Assembly: GCA_031295725.1 (NCBI GenBank)
Contig: JAUMNV010000208.1
Location: 1 to 18,978, forward strand
Direction of reading: 5' to 3'
From: Collinsella sp.
GTDB lineage: Bacteria > Actinomycetota > Coriobacteriia > Coriobacteriales > Coriobacteriaceae
Length of the DNA: 18,978 nucleotides
Shown: in pieces, positions 7,405 through 15,103 of the stretch
Layout of the letters: each line of letters starts with the position of its first letter
How positions within the stretch are numbered: position 1 is the stretch's first letter
Program-made: the position numbers and the translations under genes
The notes under the pieces: generated by a model
Seen by the model: only the letters and a program-made list of their open reading frames with translations
The model's database searches: none
Told to the model about the DNA's origin: nothing

Positions 7405-7433
7405 GTACCGCAAAAGCTGTTTGTATCCGGTAC
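7405..7433. promoter_or_regulatory. Candidate operator of the MurNAc operon (GTACCG-N17-CGGTAC)
   Basis: GTACCG (7405-7410) and CGGTAC (7428-7433) form a perfect 6-bp inverted repeat with arms 23 bases apart, in the 100 bp before the murR-like gene. A possible -10 element TTTAAT lies at 7450-7455. The position suits binding by the RpiR-type regulator encoded just downstream. No second copy was seen, and the assignment is inference. Confidence 0.35.
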
Positions 7434-7478
7434 GAATCGTTCGTTGGTCTTTAATTCTTCTCAACGGAGGTGTTTGAG

Positions 7479-8330
7479 ATGGCAAACGGATTGCTTTTGC
7501 GGCTTCGCGAGCGTGAGCTCAGCGCGAGCCCGGCGGAACGCAATGTCATCGCATATGTAAGCGCTCATCCGCACGAGGTGGTCGGGCTGTCCGTCCGCGG
7601 TCTTGCCGATGTCACGTTCTCCTCGCCCTCGAGCATTTTGCGCTTTTGCAAGCGTTTGGGTTTTGCGGGCTACAAGGAGTTCCAGCGCGAACTGATTGCC
7701 GAGCTGGCGCTCTTAGGTGACAAGAAAGACGTAGCTCTCGAGGACATCTCCATGGATGACAGCGTCGAACGCATCGTGGGGAAGGTGATGAAAAGCAACG
7801 TGCGCACGATCGAGGCGACGGCGCGAACGCTCGATTACACCGTCTTGGAGCGATGCGCGGCCCGTCTTAAGCGGGCACGCGCGGTCAATCTGTTCGGTAT
7901 TGGTGCTTCTCGTTTGGTCGCGCACGACCTGGCGCAAAAGCTCATGCGTGTCGACAAAGAGTGCCATCTGTACGACGACTGGCATGATCAGCTCTTATGT
8001 GCCAAGAACATGCATGAGGGCGATATGGCAATCGCCTTTAGTTACTCGGGCTTGACGCAAGAGGTGCTGGACTGCACCGCCGAGGCTCAACGCCACAACT
8101 GTCCCGTAGTGGCCGTTACCAAAGTAGATGGATCATCCAAGCTTGCCACCATGGCCGATGCCGTGCTCGGCGTCGCTGCGAGTGAACCCTTGGTCCGCAG
8201 CGGTGCCATGGCTTCGCGTATGGCCCAGCTTATGGTTGTCGATGCCCTGTACGCTGCTTACGTTGCCAGCGACTACGAACGGGCGACGCATGTCATTAAG
8301 CAAAACTACATCGAGAAACAGGAAAGATGA
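7479..8330 (+). CDS. MurR/RpiR-family transcriptional regulator
   Basis: A 283-residue RpiR-family regulator. The N-terminal helix-turn-helix domain covers about residues 1-77 (SVRGLADVTFSSPSSILRF, then CKRLGF). The C-terminal SIS (sugar isomerase) domain covers about 115-265 (LFGIGASR at about 138-145, FSYSGLTQEV at about 187-196), which binds phosphosugars. In this family the SIS domain senses the pathway intermediate. In E. coli MurR represses murQP and responds to MurNAc-6-phosphate, and the same role is likely here because murQ starts 10 bases downstream. The ATG at 7479 was chosen since GGAGG (7466-7470) lies eight bases before it; the GTG at 7470 overlaps that site. Whether it represses or activates cannot be read from sequence. 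Confidence 0.88.
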   Translation: MANGLLLRLRERELSASPAERNVIAYVSAHPHEVVGLSVRGLADVTFSSPSSILRFCKRLGFAGYKEFQRELIAELALLGDKKDVALEDISMDDSVERIVGKVMKSNVRTIEATARTLDYTVLERCAARLKRARAVNLFGIGASRLVAHDLAQKLMRVDKECHLYDDWHDQLLCAKNMHEGDMAIAFSYSGLTQEVLDCTAEAQRHNCPVVAVTKVDGSSKLATMADAVLGVAASEPLVRSGAMASRMAQLMVVDALYAAYVASDYERATHVIKQNYIEKQER

Positions 8331-8340
8331 GGTGAATGAA

Positions 8341-9264
<924 letters not shown>

Positions 9265-9321
9265 GTGCGCGGCGTGAGCTGATATGACATTCAGACGAGA
9301 TACCCAATACAAGGAGGAGTT

Positions 9322-10752
9322 ATGACGAACAAAGAGCTGGCTCAAAAGCTGCTGGACCTTTTGGGCGGTAAAGACAACGTGCTCGCAAACGCGGCGTGCA
9401 TGACGCGCCTGCGCGTGACCGTCAAAGACACGGGCAACGTCGACACGGAGGGCATTAAGGCACTCGACGGCGTGATGGGCCTGGTCGAGGACGACACGAT
9501 GCAGATCGTGCTGGGTCCGGGCAAGGTGAATAAGGTGCTCGAGGAGTTCTCCAAGCTCACCGGCCTTGCGAAAGGCGTTGCTGACGAGAGCGTGGTTGAC
9601 GCTGCGGCCACAAACAAGGCCGCGCAGAAGGCCAAGTACGAGTCCAAGCCGGTTCAGGCCTTCCTCAAGAAGATTTCCAATGTCTTCGTCGCCCTACTTC
9701 CCGGCATCATTGCGGCTGGCCTCATCAACGGTATCTGCAACGTCATTAACGTCTCGACGGCAGGCGCGCTTGCAGGCGAGTGGTGGTACCAGGGCATTCG
9801 TTCCATGGGCTGGGCCCTGTTTGCCTATCTGCCCATCTTGGTGGGCTATAACGCGGCACGTGAGTTTGGTGGCTCCGCTGCGCTGGGCGGCATCGCCGGC
9901 ATGATGTGTATCGCCAACAGTGCCATGCCCCTGCTTGCGCCTGGCGCGGCTGATCCTGCCACTGCCATTCTGCTGCCGCTCACCAATGCGCAGTACAACC
10001 CCGCAGCGGGCGGCATGATCGCGGCTCTCATCGCTGGCGCATTTTTTGCCTGGATGGAGCGTCAGATTCGCAAGGTTATGCCCAACGCACTCGACACGTT
10101 CTTGTCTCCGCTGCTGGTGCTCATCATCGGCGCCTTTGCTCTGATGCTCGTCATCCAGCCGGTTGGCGCATGGCTGACGACTGCCATCTTTAGCGTTTTG
10201 ACCTTTATCTTCGAGAAGCTGGGCGTCCTGGGCGGCTATATCCTGTCGGCAGGCTTCTTGCCGCTGGTTTCCGTCGGCCTGCATCAGGCGCTCACGCCGA
10301 TCCACGCTATGCTCAACGATCCCGACGGCGCTACCAAGGGTATCAATTACCTGCTTCCCATCCTTATGATGGCTGGCGGCGGCCAGGTCGGTGCCGGTTT
10401 GGCGCTGTACTTTAAGACCAAGAACGCCAAGCTCAAGAAGTACGTCGCAGAGTCCATTCCCGTTGGAATCCTGGGTGTGGGAGAGCCTCTGATGTATGCT
10501 GTTACGCTGCCGCTCGTTCGTCCGTTTGTGACGGCCTGCCTGGATGCCGGATTTGGCGGCGCGCTCGCGGCGCTGCTTCACATCGGCACGGTTTCTCAGG
10601 GCGTTTCCGGTCTGTTTGGCCTGCTGATCGTTGTTCCTGGCCAGCAGCTCGGCTACGTTGCCGCTATGCTGCTTGCCTATGCCGCCGGCTTTGTCCTGAC
10701 GTGGTTCTTTGGCGTCGACGAGCAGAAGATCAACGAGTTCTTTGGCGAGTAG
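9322..10752 (+). CDS. murP: PTS EIIBC permease for MurNAc (MurP-like)
   Basis: A 476-residue phosphotransferase permease with fused IIB and IIC domains. IIB covers about residues 1-85 with the phosphorylated Cys26 in NAACMTRLRV. IIC covers about 112-465, with multiple membrane segments and the substrate motif GVGEPLMY (385-392). Size and B-C order match E. coli MurP (about 474). The adjacent murQ, murR-like and mupG genes point to MurNAc or the MurNAc-GlcNAc disaccharide as substrate, imported and phosphorylated to the 6-phosphate. No IIA domain is present, so a separate IIA protein (glucose type in E. coli) must supply phosphate. AAGGAGGAG just before the ATG fixes the start. A hairpin at 10761-10787 and a strong terminator at 10820 follow. 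Relatives transporting sucrose, trehalose or beta-glucosides share the architecture, so the substrate rests on context. Confidence 0.9.
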   Translation: MTNKELAQKLLDLLGGKDNVLANAACMTRLRVTVKDTGNVDTEGIKALDGVMGLVEDDTMQIVLGPGKVNKVLEEFSKLTGLAKGVADESVVDAAATNKAAQKAKYESKPVQAFLKKISNVFVALLPGIIAAGLINGICNVINVSTAGALAGEWWYQGIRSMGWALFAYLPILVGYNAAREFGGSAALGGIAGMMCIANSAMPLLAPGAADPATAILLPLTNAQYNPAAGGMIAALIAGAFFAWMERQIRKVMPNALDTFLSPLLVLIIGAFALMLVIQPVGAWLTTAIFSVLTFIFEKLGVLGGYILSAGFLPLVSVGLHQALTPIHAMLNDPDGATKGINYLLPILMMAGGGQVGAGLALYFKTKNAKLKKYVAESIPVGILGVGEPLMYAVTLPLVRPFVTACLDAGFGGALAALLHIGTVSQGVSGLFGLLIVVPGQQLGYVAAMLLAYAAGFVLTWFFGVDEQKINEFFGE

Positions 10753-10819
10753 TTTGATATCGCGAGCCGTGTTGCTCGGGGCTCGCGGTGCGCGGCAGAT
10801 TTCTTGATGCTATGGTTGT

Positions 10820-10853
10820 GCCGGCGGGGCTAACTGCTCCGCCGGCCTTTTTT
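10820..10853 (+). terminator. Rho-independent terminator between murP and mupG
   Basis: GCCGGCGG (10820-10827) pairs with CCGCCGGC (10839-10846), extended inward by G-T and G-C pairs, and followed by a T run to 10853. A second hairpin without a T tail, CGCGAGCC (10761-10768) with GGCTCGCG (10780-10787), lies just upstream. The AAAGGAG of the next gene follows the T run directly, so mupG expression probably depends on read-through or on a promoter I could not identify. Confidence 0.85.
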
Positions 10854-10869
10854 AAAGGAGCGTTGAAGC

Positions 10870-11922
10870 GTGAAAACGGGTATTTCGATTTATCTTTCCA
10901 GCCCTCTGCAGGATATTGAGCGGACGATTGAGCGTGGTGCCGCGGCGGGTGCGCGCTATGCGTTCACCTCGCTGCATATTCCCGAGGATGGGGGAGCGGC
11001 GTATGCCGATAAGGTCCGTCATGTGCTGTCGCTGCTTTCCGCCCGCGGCATTGCGCTCATTGCCGATGTGGGGCCTCGCACGTGCGATTTGCTCGGGCTT
11101 GAGCGCATCGAGGACTTGCGCGATCTGGGGTTGGAATACCTTCGTTTGGACTATGGCTTTAGCGCCCAGCGGGTCGCGGAGCTGTCCGGTGTATTTCGCA
11201 TTGTGGTCAATGCATCGACAGTGAGTTCTGATGAAATCGCATCGTGGCGTGAGGCCGGTGCCGATGTGACTCGTTTTGCCGCCTGCCACAATTTTTACCC
11301 CAAGCCTTATACCGGTTTAGCTCTGGAGGACATTGCTCGGGTGAATCTTCGTCTTGCGGCGCTTGGATTCGAAATCATGGCTTTTGTGCCGGGTGATGCT
11401 AACGTTCGCGGGCCGGTATTCGAGGGACTGCCGACGGTCGAGGCGCAGCGCGGTCGCGCGTCAAAGGTTGCCCTCAATATGCTTGAGCTTGCACATGGCG
11501 CCGATTGCGACATTGTGTTGGTCGGCGACCCCGATCTTTCCGATGCGGGCTGGGCGCAGTTTGCTCAAGTTTCCGCCGGATACGTGGACCTGCAATGCGA
11601 GCTTGAGCTCAGTTATGCCTATGTGCGCGGGCAGATTCATCACGACCGACCCGACTCGAGCGTCCTCATCTTTAGGTCTCAGGAGTCACGTACGACGCTT
11701 AAGCCGGATTCCGTGCCGACGGATGCCGGAGCCGGCCTGCCGCGAAAGGCGGGGTCGATCGCTGTGAGCAATAGCGGATATGGGCGCTACGAAGGCGAGC
11801 TTGAGATTGCGCGGGCCGATCTTCCCGGTGACGAGCGCATGAACGTTGCGGGCCATATCACGCCCGAGGCAATGGAGCTGCTGCCGTTCATCAAACGCGG
11901 ATTCGGGGTACGGTTCGTTTAG
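10870..11922 (+). CDS. mupG: DUF871 family protein, likely 6-phospho-N-acetylmuramidase MupG
   Basis: A 350-residue protein of the DUF871 family. The N-terminal TIM-barrel part covers about residues 1-235: it starts with TGISIYLSS, has a TSLHIPEDG segment at about 33-41 and ACHNFYPKPYTGL at about 137-149. A smaller beta-rich C-terminal domain (about 245-350) ends in FIKRGFGVRFV. Both are typical, and the length matches the family at about 350-360. The characterised member, Staphylococcus aureus MupG, hydrolyses MurNAc-6-phosphate-GlcNAc inside the cell, releasing MurNAc-6-phosphate for MurQ. The gene follows murR-like, murQ and murP here, which supports the same role. The GTG start is nine bases after AAAGGAG. 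A strong terminator separates it from murP, so its level may differ from the rest of the cluster. Confidence 0.88.
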   Translation: MKTGISIYLSSPLQDIERTIERGAAAGARYAFTSLHIPEDGGAAYADKVRHVLSLLSARGIALIADVGPRTCDLLGLERIEDLRDLGLEYLRLDYGFSAQRVAELSGVFRIVVNASTVSSDEIASWREAGADVTRFAACHNFYPKPYTGLALEDIARVNLRLAALGFEIMAFVPGDANVRGPVFEGLPTVEAQRGRASKVALNMLELAHGADCDIVLVGDPDLSDAGWAQFAQVSAGYVDLQCELELSYAYVRGQIHHDRPDSSVLIFRSQESRTTLKPDSVPTDAGAGLPRKAGSIAVSNSGYGRYEGELEIARADLPGDERMNVAGHITPEAMELLPFIKRGFGVRFV

Positions 11923-11938
11923 CGTGTGACCCGTGGGC

Positions 11939-11944
11939 TACAAT
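11939..11944 (+). promoter_or_regulatory. Possible -10 element before the ArsC/Spx-family gene
   Basis: TACAAT lies 17 bases after the mupG stop. The -35 region (around TTCGTT, 11914-11919) is weak, so this is only a candidate. Confidence 0.3.
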
Positions 11945-12014
11945 TGGCCCATCATACGAAGGCGCCTCGTGTGGCGTGTGCCTGCGTTGGCCGATCTATA
12001 TTCGGAGGATTCCC

Positions 12015-12374
12015 ATGACCGTACTGTTTGTTGAATATCCCAAGTGCTCGACCTGTAAGAAGGCCAAGGCATGGCTGGACGAACATGGGGTAGAGTATAT
12101 CGATCGCGATATCGTTTTGGACAATCCCACGGCTGATGAACTTGCGACCTGGATTGCTCGTTCGGGGCTGCCGGTGCGGCGCTTCTTTAATTCGTCGGGC
12201 ATGAAATATCGAGAGCTGGGCCTGAAGGCGCGTCTGGATGCGGGCATGACGGATCGGGAGTGCTACGAGCTGCTGGCGACCGACGGCATGCTGGTCAAGC
12301 GTCCGCTGCTGGTGGGCGACGACTCTGCGATTCCCGGCTTTAGGGAATCGGCTTGGGCCGAGGCGTTGCTGTAG
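12015..12374 (+). CDS. ArsC/Spx-family thioredoxin-fold protein
   Basis: A 119-residue thioredoxin-fold protein of the ArsC/Spx/YffB superfamily. The redox CxxC motif is at C11-C14 (YPKCSTCKKAKAWL). The family pattern R-x-F-N-x-S-G-x-x-Y-R-x-L is seen at about 56-68 (RRFFNSSGMKYREL) and the KRPLLV motif at about 96-101. Length fits the family (about 115-130). Spx-type members bind RNA polymerase under disulfide stress and ArsC-type members reduce arsenate; this one has a CxxC like Spx/MgsR, but no ars genes are nearby, so function is open. The ATG at 12015 is preceded by GGAGG (12004-12008), which excludes an in-frame ATG at 11976. The palindrome array starts six bases after its stop. Confidence 0.85.
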   Translation: MTVLFVEYPKCSTCKKAKAWLDEHGVEYIDRDIVLDNPTADELATWIARSGLPVRRFFNSSGMKYRELGLKARLDAGMTDRECYELLATDGMLVKRPLLVGDDSAIPGFRESAWAEALL

Positions 12375-12379
12375 CGGCT

Positions 12380-12553
12380 GCGGAAAGTGCGACCCGGAAT
12401 TCGCTTCCAGAATGGGATGCACTTTCCCAAAGTGGCCGGTTGCGGAAAGCACGTCCCATTCTGAGCTTCGATTGCGGGACACGGTTTCCGGTTGAGGGCT
12501 CGACGGGAAAGTAGGGACCAGTTTGAGCTTGAAATCTGGGACGCACTTTCCGC
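12380..12553. repeat. Three-unit palindromic array, 62-bp period (family B)
   Basis: Three palindromes follow each other at an exact 62-bp spacing. Left arms start at 12380 (GCGGAAAGTGCGACCC), 12442 (GCGGAAAGCACGTCCC) and 12504 (CGGGAAAGTAGGGACC). Right arms start at 12414 (GGGATGCACTTTCCC), 12476 (GGGACACGGTTTCCGG) and 12538 (GGGACGCACTTTCCGC). Arms of about 16 bp enclose 18-nt loops that share a GAGCTT-like core in the second and third units, and 12-nt linkers separate units. The first left arm and last right arm match over 15 of 16 positions as terminal inverted repeats. The array fills the gap between two convergent genes, six bases after one stop and 18 bases from the other. Confidence 0.9.
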
Positions 12554-12570
12554 CGGCGGGCCTGCCTCAG

Positions 12571-12981
12571 TCAGTCCGCCAGCTGTGCCCATTCGTGCGG
12601 ATCGTAGACTTTTACGTGCTTGTTGGGCTTGCCGCTCCAGTACTCCTCGTCCATAAAGGGCAGATATGCCTGGACGCCGGGGCAGATAAAGGGAATCCGC
12701 TGCTGTTGCAGTCGCTCGCGCTGGCGCTGCTCCAGGTGCGCCTCGGATATGACGGTCGGCATGCCGGACAGCTCGACGAGGCTTGCCTGGATTCGCTTAA
12801 GGTCGGGGAGTCCCGCGTGCCATGACATCCGCATGATCAAAAAGGATGCACGGCGGTATTTTGCCTGCACCACAGTAATGGCGGGGCGCAGTGTGGGATG
12901 GATTTTGTCCCGTTCGGGCCAAAGGTCGGCAGTGATCTCGAGGCCCAGGGTCTCCCATAGGTAATCAAGCTCTTCGTCCAT
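12571..12981 (-). CDS. Hypothetical protein
   Basis: A 136-residue protein I do not recognise with certainty. It starts with an acidic/aromatic segment (MDEELDYLWETLGLE), has a mixed middle with YRRASFLIMRMSWHAGLP (about 42-59), a charged helix RQRERLQQQ (about 85-93), and then IPFICPGVQAYLPFM (about 96-110). That last motif resembles the R-L-x-x-x-x-I-P-F-I-V-P-G-x-Q-x-Y-L-P segment seen from memory in the N-terminal part of some MarR-annotated proteins of about 300 residues. If so, this one lacks the helix-turn-helix half. There is no signal peptide or membrane segment. The ATG at 12981 has only a weak GAGG-like site upstream. It is convergent with the ArsC-like gene and the family B array lies between them. 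Confidence 0.65.
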   Translation of the reverse strand: MDEELDYLWETLGLEITADLWPERDKIHPTLRPAITVVQAKYRRASFLIMRMSWHAGLPDLKRIQASLVELSGMPTVISEAHLEQRQRERLQQQRIPFICPGVQAYLPFMDEEYWSGKPNKHVKVYDPHEWAQLAD

Positions 12982-13147
12982 GGCGCCTCGATATCTACGT
13001 GATCATTGATACTTCGATTGTGTTGCCTGGTGCTATCGTTTTCGCGGTAGAATCTGCCAACGGTTGACGGCTACCGCTCGCGGCGTTTTGCCCTTCGTGT
13101 ACAGCGGTCGGCTTCACAGGTCCTTCACGGGTTGGACTAAATTAGGC

Positions 13148-13180
13148 CAATTTGACTGAATTTCAAAAAAGTCAAAATTG
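13148..13180. promoter_or_regulatory. Dyad upstream of the tRNA promoter
   Basis: CAATTTGAC (13148-13156) and GTCAAAATTG (13171-13180) are inverted copies with one extra base, ending five bases before the -35 element of the tRNA promoter. It may be an operator or a minor hairpin; nothing else supports a role. Confidence 0.35.
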
Positions 13181-13184
13181 GGGC

Positions 13185-13213
13185 TTGCGTCACGGCGAGA
13201 CTTCCCGTATATT
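13185..13213 (+). promoter_or_regulatory. Promoter for the tRNA-Gln/tRNA-Glu pair
   Basis: TTGCGT (13185-13190), a 17-base spacer and TATATT (13208-13213) make a good sigma-70-type promoter 45 bases before tRNA-Gln. Confidence 0.65.
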
Positions 13214-13257
13214 TCTTTCTTGCGCAAAGGCACAGCCGAGCGCAGCGATGCAGTCAT

Positions 13258-13331
13258 TGGGATGTCGTCTAATGGCAGGACAGCGGATTCTGGTTCCGTC
13301 AATGGGGGTTCGACTCCCTCCATCCCAGCCA
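13258..13331 (+). tRNA. tRNA-Gln (anticodon CTG)
   Basis: Acceptor TGGGATG (13258-13264) pairs with CATCCCA (13321-13327), followed by discriminator G and an encoded CCA (13329-13331). The anticodon arm GCGGA-TTCTGGT-TCCGT gives anticodon CTG, reading CAG. The T arm contains GGTTCGACTCC. It shares a promoter and terminator with tRNA-Glu 17 bases downstream. Confidence 0.95.
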
Positions 13332-13348
13332 TTGCATTTGCTACATAT

Positions 13349-13425
13349 GGCCCGTTCGTCTAGCGGTTTAGGACGCCGCCCTCTCAAGGCGGAGATCACC
13401 AGTTCGAATCTGGTACGGGCTACCA
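13349..13425 (+). tRNA. tRNA-Glu (anticodon CTC)
   Basis: Acceptor GGCCCGT (13349-13355) pairs with ACGGGCT (13415-13421), with a terminal G-T pair, then discriminator A and encoded CCA to 13425. The anticodon arm CCGCC-CTCTCAA-GGCGG gives anticodon CTC, reading GAG. The T arm is ACCAG-TTCGAAT-CTGGT. Confidence 0.95.
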
Positions 13426-13434
13426 AAATTGAAC

Positions 13435-13463
13435 GCCCGGGCCTCGTAAGAGACCCGGGTTTT
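13435..13463 (+). terminator. Terminator after the tRNA pair
   Basis: CCCGGG (13436-13441) pairs with CCCGGG (13454-13459), and after one mismatch CTC with GAG, with a GTAA loop. TTTTGTGT follows. Confidence 0.8.
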
Positions 13464-13472
13464 GTGTATTGA

Positions 13473-13484
13473 CCGTATATACGG
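13473..13484. promoter_or_regulatory. Perfect 12-bp palindrome CCGTATATACGG before the TPR gene
   Basis: CCGTATATACGG is identical on both strands and lies between the tRNA terminator and the TPR-smpB gene pair. It contains TATATA, which could serve as a -10, but no good -35 is placed for it. Operator function is a guess. Confidence 0.3.
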
Positions 13485-13519
13485 CGCCTGCCGTGTTTCG
13501 CTCAGATCGAGGAGTAGCC

Positions 13520-14437
13520 ATGGATCTGCCCATCAGCTTGCAAGACATCACGTATGCCGAGAACTATCTGGCGCAGGGCGACCTGGCTACGGCGACACCG
13601 CTGCTGGAGCGTCTGGTGGAGCTCGCCGAGGAGTATATCGACGCTGAGTGCAAGACGGAGGAGAAGCGCCAATACTTTAGCTTCGATAGCAAGTTTGAGC
13701 GCTTGGCCTATCGCCGCGTGGAGAAGGATCCGCGCGAGCTCGTGCAGGTCGAGGTGCCGTTTGACCGCCTGTACTCTGACATGGCGTTTGCCTACATTCG
13801 CCAGCAGGATTATGTGAGCGCTCGTAATGCCCTGATGCAGGCTGTGCGTTGGGACCCCATGAACTGCAACTATCGCTTGGATTTGGCCGAGCTGTTCCGC
13901 GCACTCGAGGACAAGCAGGAATGGGCATCGCTCTCGTTCTCGGTGCTGGAGCGTGCAAGCGATGGCAAGTGCGCCGCCCGCGCTTACGCCAATCTAGGTC
14001 AGTACTTCTTGGAGTCCGAGACCGAGAACGTTTCGGCTGCCGTGGGCTGCGCGCGTCTGGCGCTGCGCCTGGCGCCCAACGATGCGCATACGACGCGCCT
14101 GCTCAACAAGATCCATACCACCTATCCGGATGCCGCTGATGAGAGCGACGACCATGTGATGGGTGAGCTCGCCCTGCAGGGCGTGCCGACCTCGCCTTCG
14201 GCCGAGATTGCCATCTGCCTGATCATGTGTGCGACCGATGCTGCAAGCGACGGCGACAAGCAGGAGGCGACGCGCCTGACGGTGCGTGCTCGCGACTTGG
14301 TGGGCGAGGAGGCCTGCGCGGCGATTATCAAACTGGTGCGCGAGAGCGATGCCGAGCTCAATGCCGAGCGCAAGGCAAAGCGCGAGACTGCGGGCTCAAA
14401 CGCCGATGAAGCCAAGGAGGGCGGCGATGCCCAGTAA
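13520..14437 (+). CDS. Tetratricopeptide repeat (TPR) protein
   Basis: A 305-residue, predicted soluble, helical protein with TPR-like repeats. The clearest is at about residues 84-117 (LYSDMAFAYIRQQDYVSARN, then ALMQAVRWDPMN), with others at about 10-40 (ENYLAQGDLATATPLLERLV) and about 155-190. TPRs mediate protein-protein contacts; no catalytic motif is visible. The C-terminus (about 270-305) is highly charged (Glu/Lys/Ala-rich). The ATG at 13520 was chosen because AGGAG (13510-13514) precedes it. It overlaps smpB by 11 bases, so the two are translationally coupled, but a functional link to trans-translation is only inference. Specific family not recognised. Confidence 0.82.
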   Translation: MDLPISLQDITYAENYLAQGDLATATPLLERLVELAEEYIDAECKTEEKRQYFSFDSKFERLAYRRVEKDPRELVQVEVPFDRLYSDMAFAYIRQQDYVSARNALMQAVRWDPMNCNYRLDLAELFRALEDKQEWASLSFSVLERASDGKCAARAYANLGQYFLESETENVSAAVGCARLALRLAPNDAHTTRLLNKIHTTYPDAADESDDHVMGELALQGVPTSPSAEIAICLIMCATDAASDGDKQEATRLTVRARDLVGEEACAAIIKLVRESDAELNAERKAKRETAGSNADEAKEGGDAQ

Positions 14438-14897
14438 GCGCGAGCGCAAACTCATTTCCAAGAATCGCTCGGCACATCACGAGTACTTTATCGATGAGAC
14501 GTTTGAGTGCGGTATTGAGCTGAGCGGCACCGAGGTCAAGTCGATTCGCGAGCGCGCCTGTCAGATCACTGACACTTTTGCACTGATTCGTGGCGGCGAG
14601 TGCTGGCTCGTCGGACTGCATATCCACCCTTATAGCCATGGCGGCGTGTGGAATCGCGATCCCGACCGTCGGCGTCGTCTGCTGCTGCACCGCAAGGAGA
14701 TCGACTTTCTTGACGGCAAACTTCGCAACCGTGGTTATGCGCTGGTTCCGTTGGAGCTCTACTTTAATACCGACGGCCGCGTAAAGCTGCTGTTGGGTTT
14801 GGGTCGCGGCAAGAAGCTCTACGACAAGCGCGAGGACATGGCCAAGCGTGATGTCCAACGTGAGATCGATCGCGCCCTTAAGGAACGCAACCGCTAG
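14427..14897 (+). CDS. smpB: SsrA-binding protein SmpB
   Basis: SmpB binds tmRNA (SsrA) and delivers it to stalled ribosomes for trans-translation. The 156-residue protein has the family's standard length and motifs: NRSAHHEYFIDETFECGIEL (about 12-31), GTEVKSIRER (about 34-43), the HPY segment (about 68-70), and a C-terminal basic tail from GLGRGKKLYDKREDMAKRDV (about 128-147) that enters the mRNA channel. The ATG at 14427 follows AAGGAGG (14413-14419) inside the end of the TPR gene. No tmRNA gene is found in the window. RNase R, its partner in mRNA decay, is encoded 8.6 kb upstream. A family C palindrome and a terminator follow. Confidence 0.96.
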   Translation: MPSKRERKLISKNRSAHHEYFIDETFECGIELSGTEVKSIRERACQITDTFALIRGGECWLVGLHIHPYSHGGVWNRDPDRRRRLLLHRKEIDFLDGKLRNRGYALVPLELYFNTDGRVKLLLGLGRGKKLYDKREDMAKRDVQREIDRALKERNR

Positions 14898-14909
14898 GCA
14901 CTCTGTATA

Positions 14910-14976
14910 AGTTGCGGTGGAATACGGACTGTTTTGCCTGTTTGAGGGGCTATTCAGTCCCTATTTCACCGCAACT
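14910..14976. repeat. Single palindrome (family C), 67 nt
   Basis: Bases 14910-14931 pair with 14955-14976 over 22 positions with one G-T wobble and one C-C mismatch, around a 23-nt loop. The outer arm is AGTTGCGGTGGAATA. It begins 12 bases after the smpB stop and has no T tail; a separate terminator follows at 15019. It differs in sequence from the other palindromes in the window but has similar arm and loop lengths. Confidence 0.88.
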
Positions 14977-15018
14977 GCGGGCGTCTCATCTTTCTTACTG
15001 TTCTGACACATATGTCTC

Positions 15019-15052
15019 AAAGGCGGCGTCCGTTATGGGTGCCGCCTTTTTT
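15019..15052 (+). terminator. Rho-independent terminator after smpB
   Basis: AAAGGCGGC (15019-15027) pairs with GCCGCCTTT (15041-15049), extended inward by wobble and G-C pairs around a GTTAT loop, with a run of six T. Confidence 0.93.
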
Positions 15053-15103
15053 GTGGGTACATACATCCATGAGGTTCAATCCTGGGTTAGGGGAGTGATC
15101 GTT

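Noticed and set aside
9694..10581. 295-residue minus-strand reading frame opposite murP
   Set aside because: Highly charged, low-complexity shadow of a membrane protein gene; murP motifs are intact.
12380..12553. Conventional bidirectional Rho-independent terminator between the convergent genes
   Set aside because: The palindromes lack T tracts on either side, so ordinary intrinsic termination is not supported, although some role at transcript ends remains possible.
13114..13426. Minus-strand small proteins across the tRNA pair
   Set aside because: They are antisense readings of tRNA-Gln and tRNA-Glu, a common false annotation.
14912..15103. N-terminal extension of the flavin reductase from 14912
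   Set aside because: It would translate through the family C palindrome and the smpB terminator; the ATG at 15104 has a good ribosome site and gives the family N-terminus.
14898..15103. tmRNA gene downstream of smpB
   Set aside because: No tRNA-Ala-like ends or tag reading frame; the region holds a palindrome and a terminator only.
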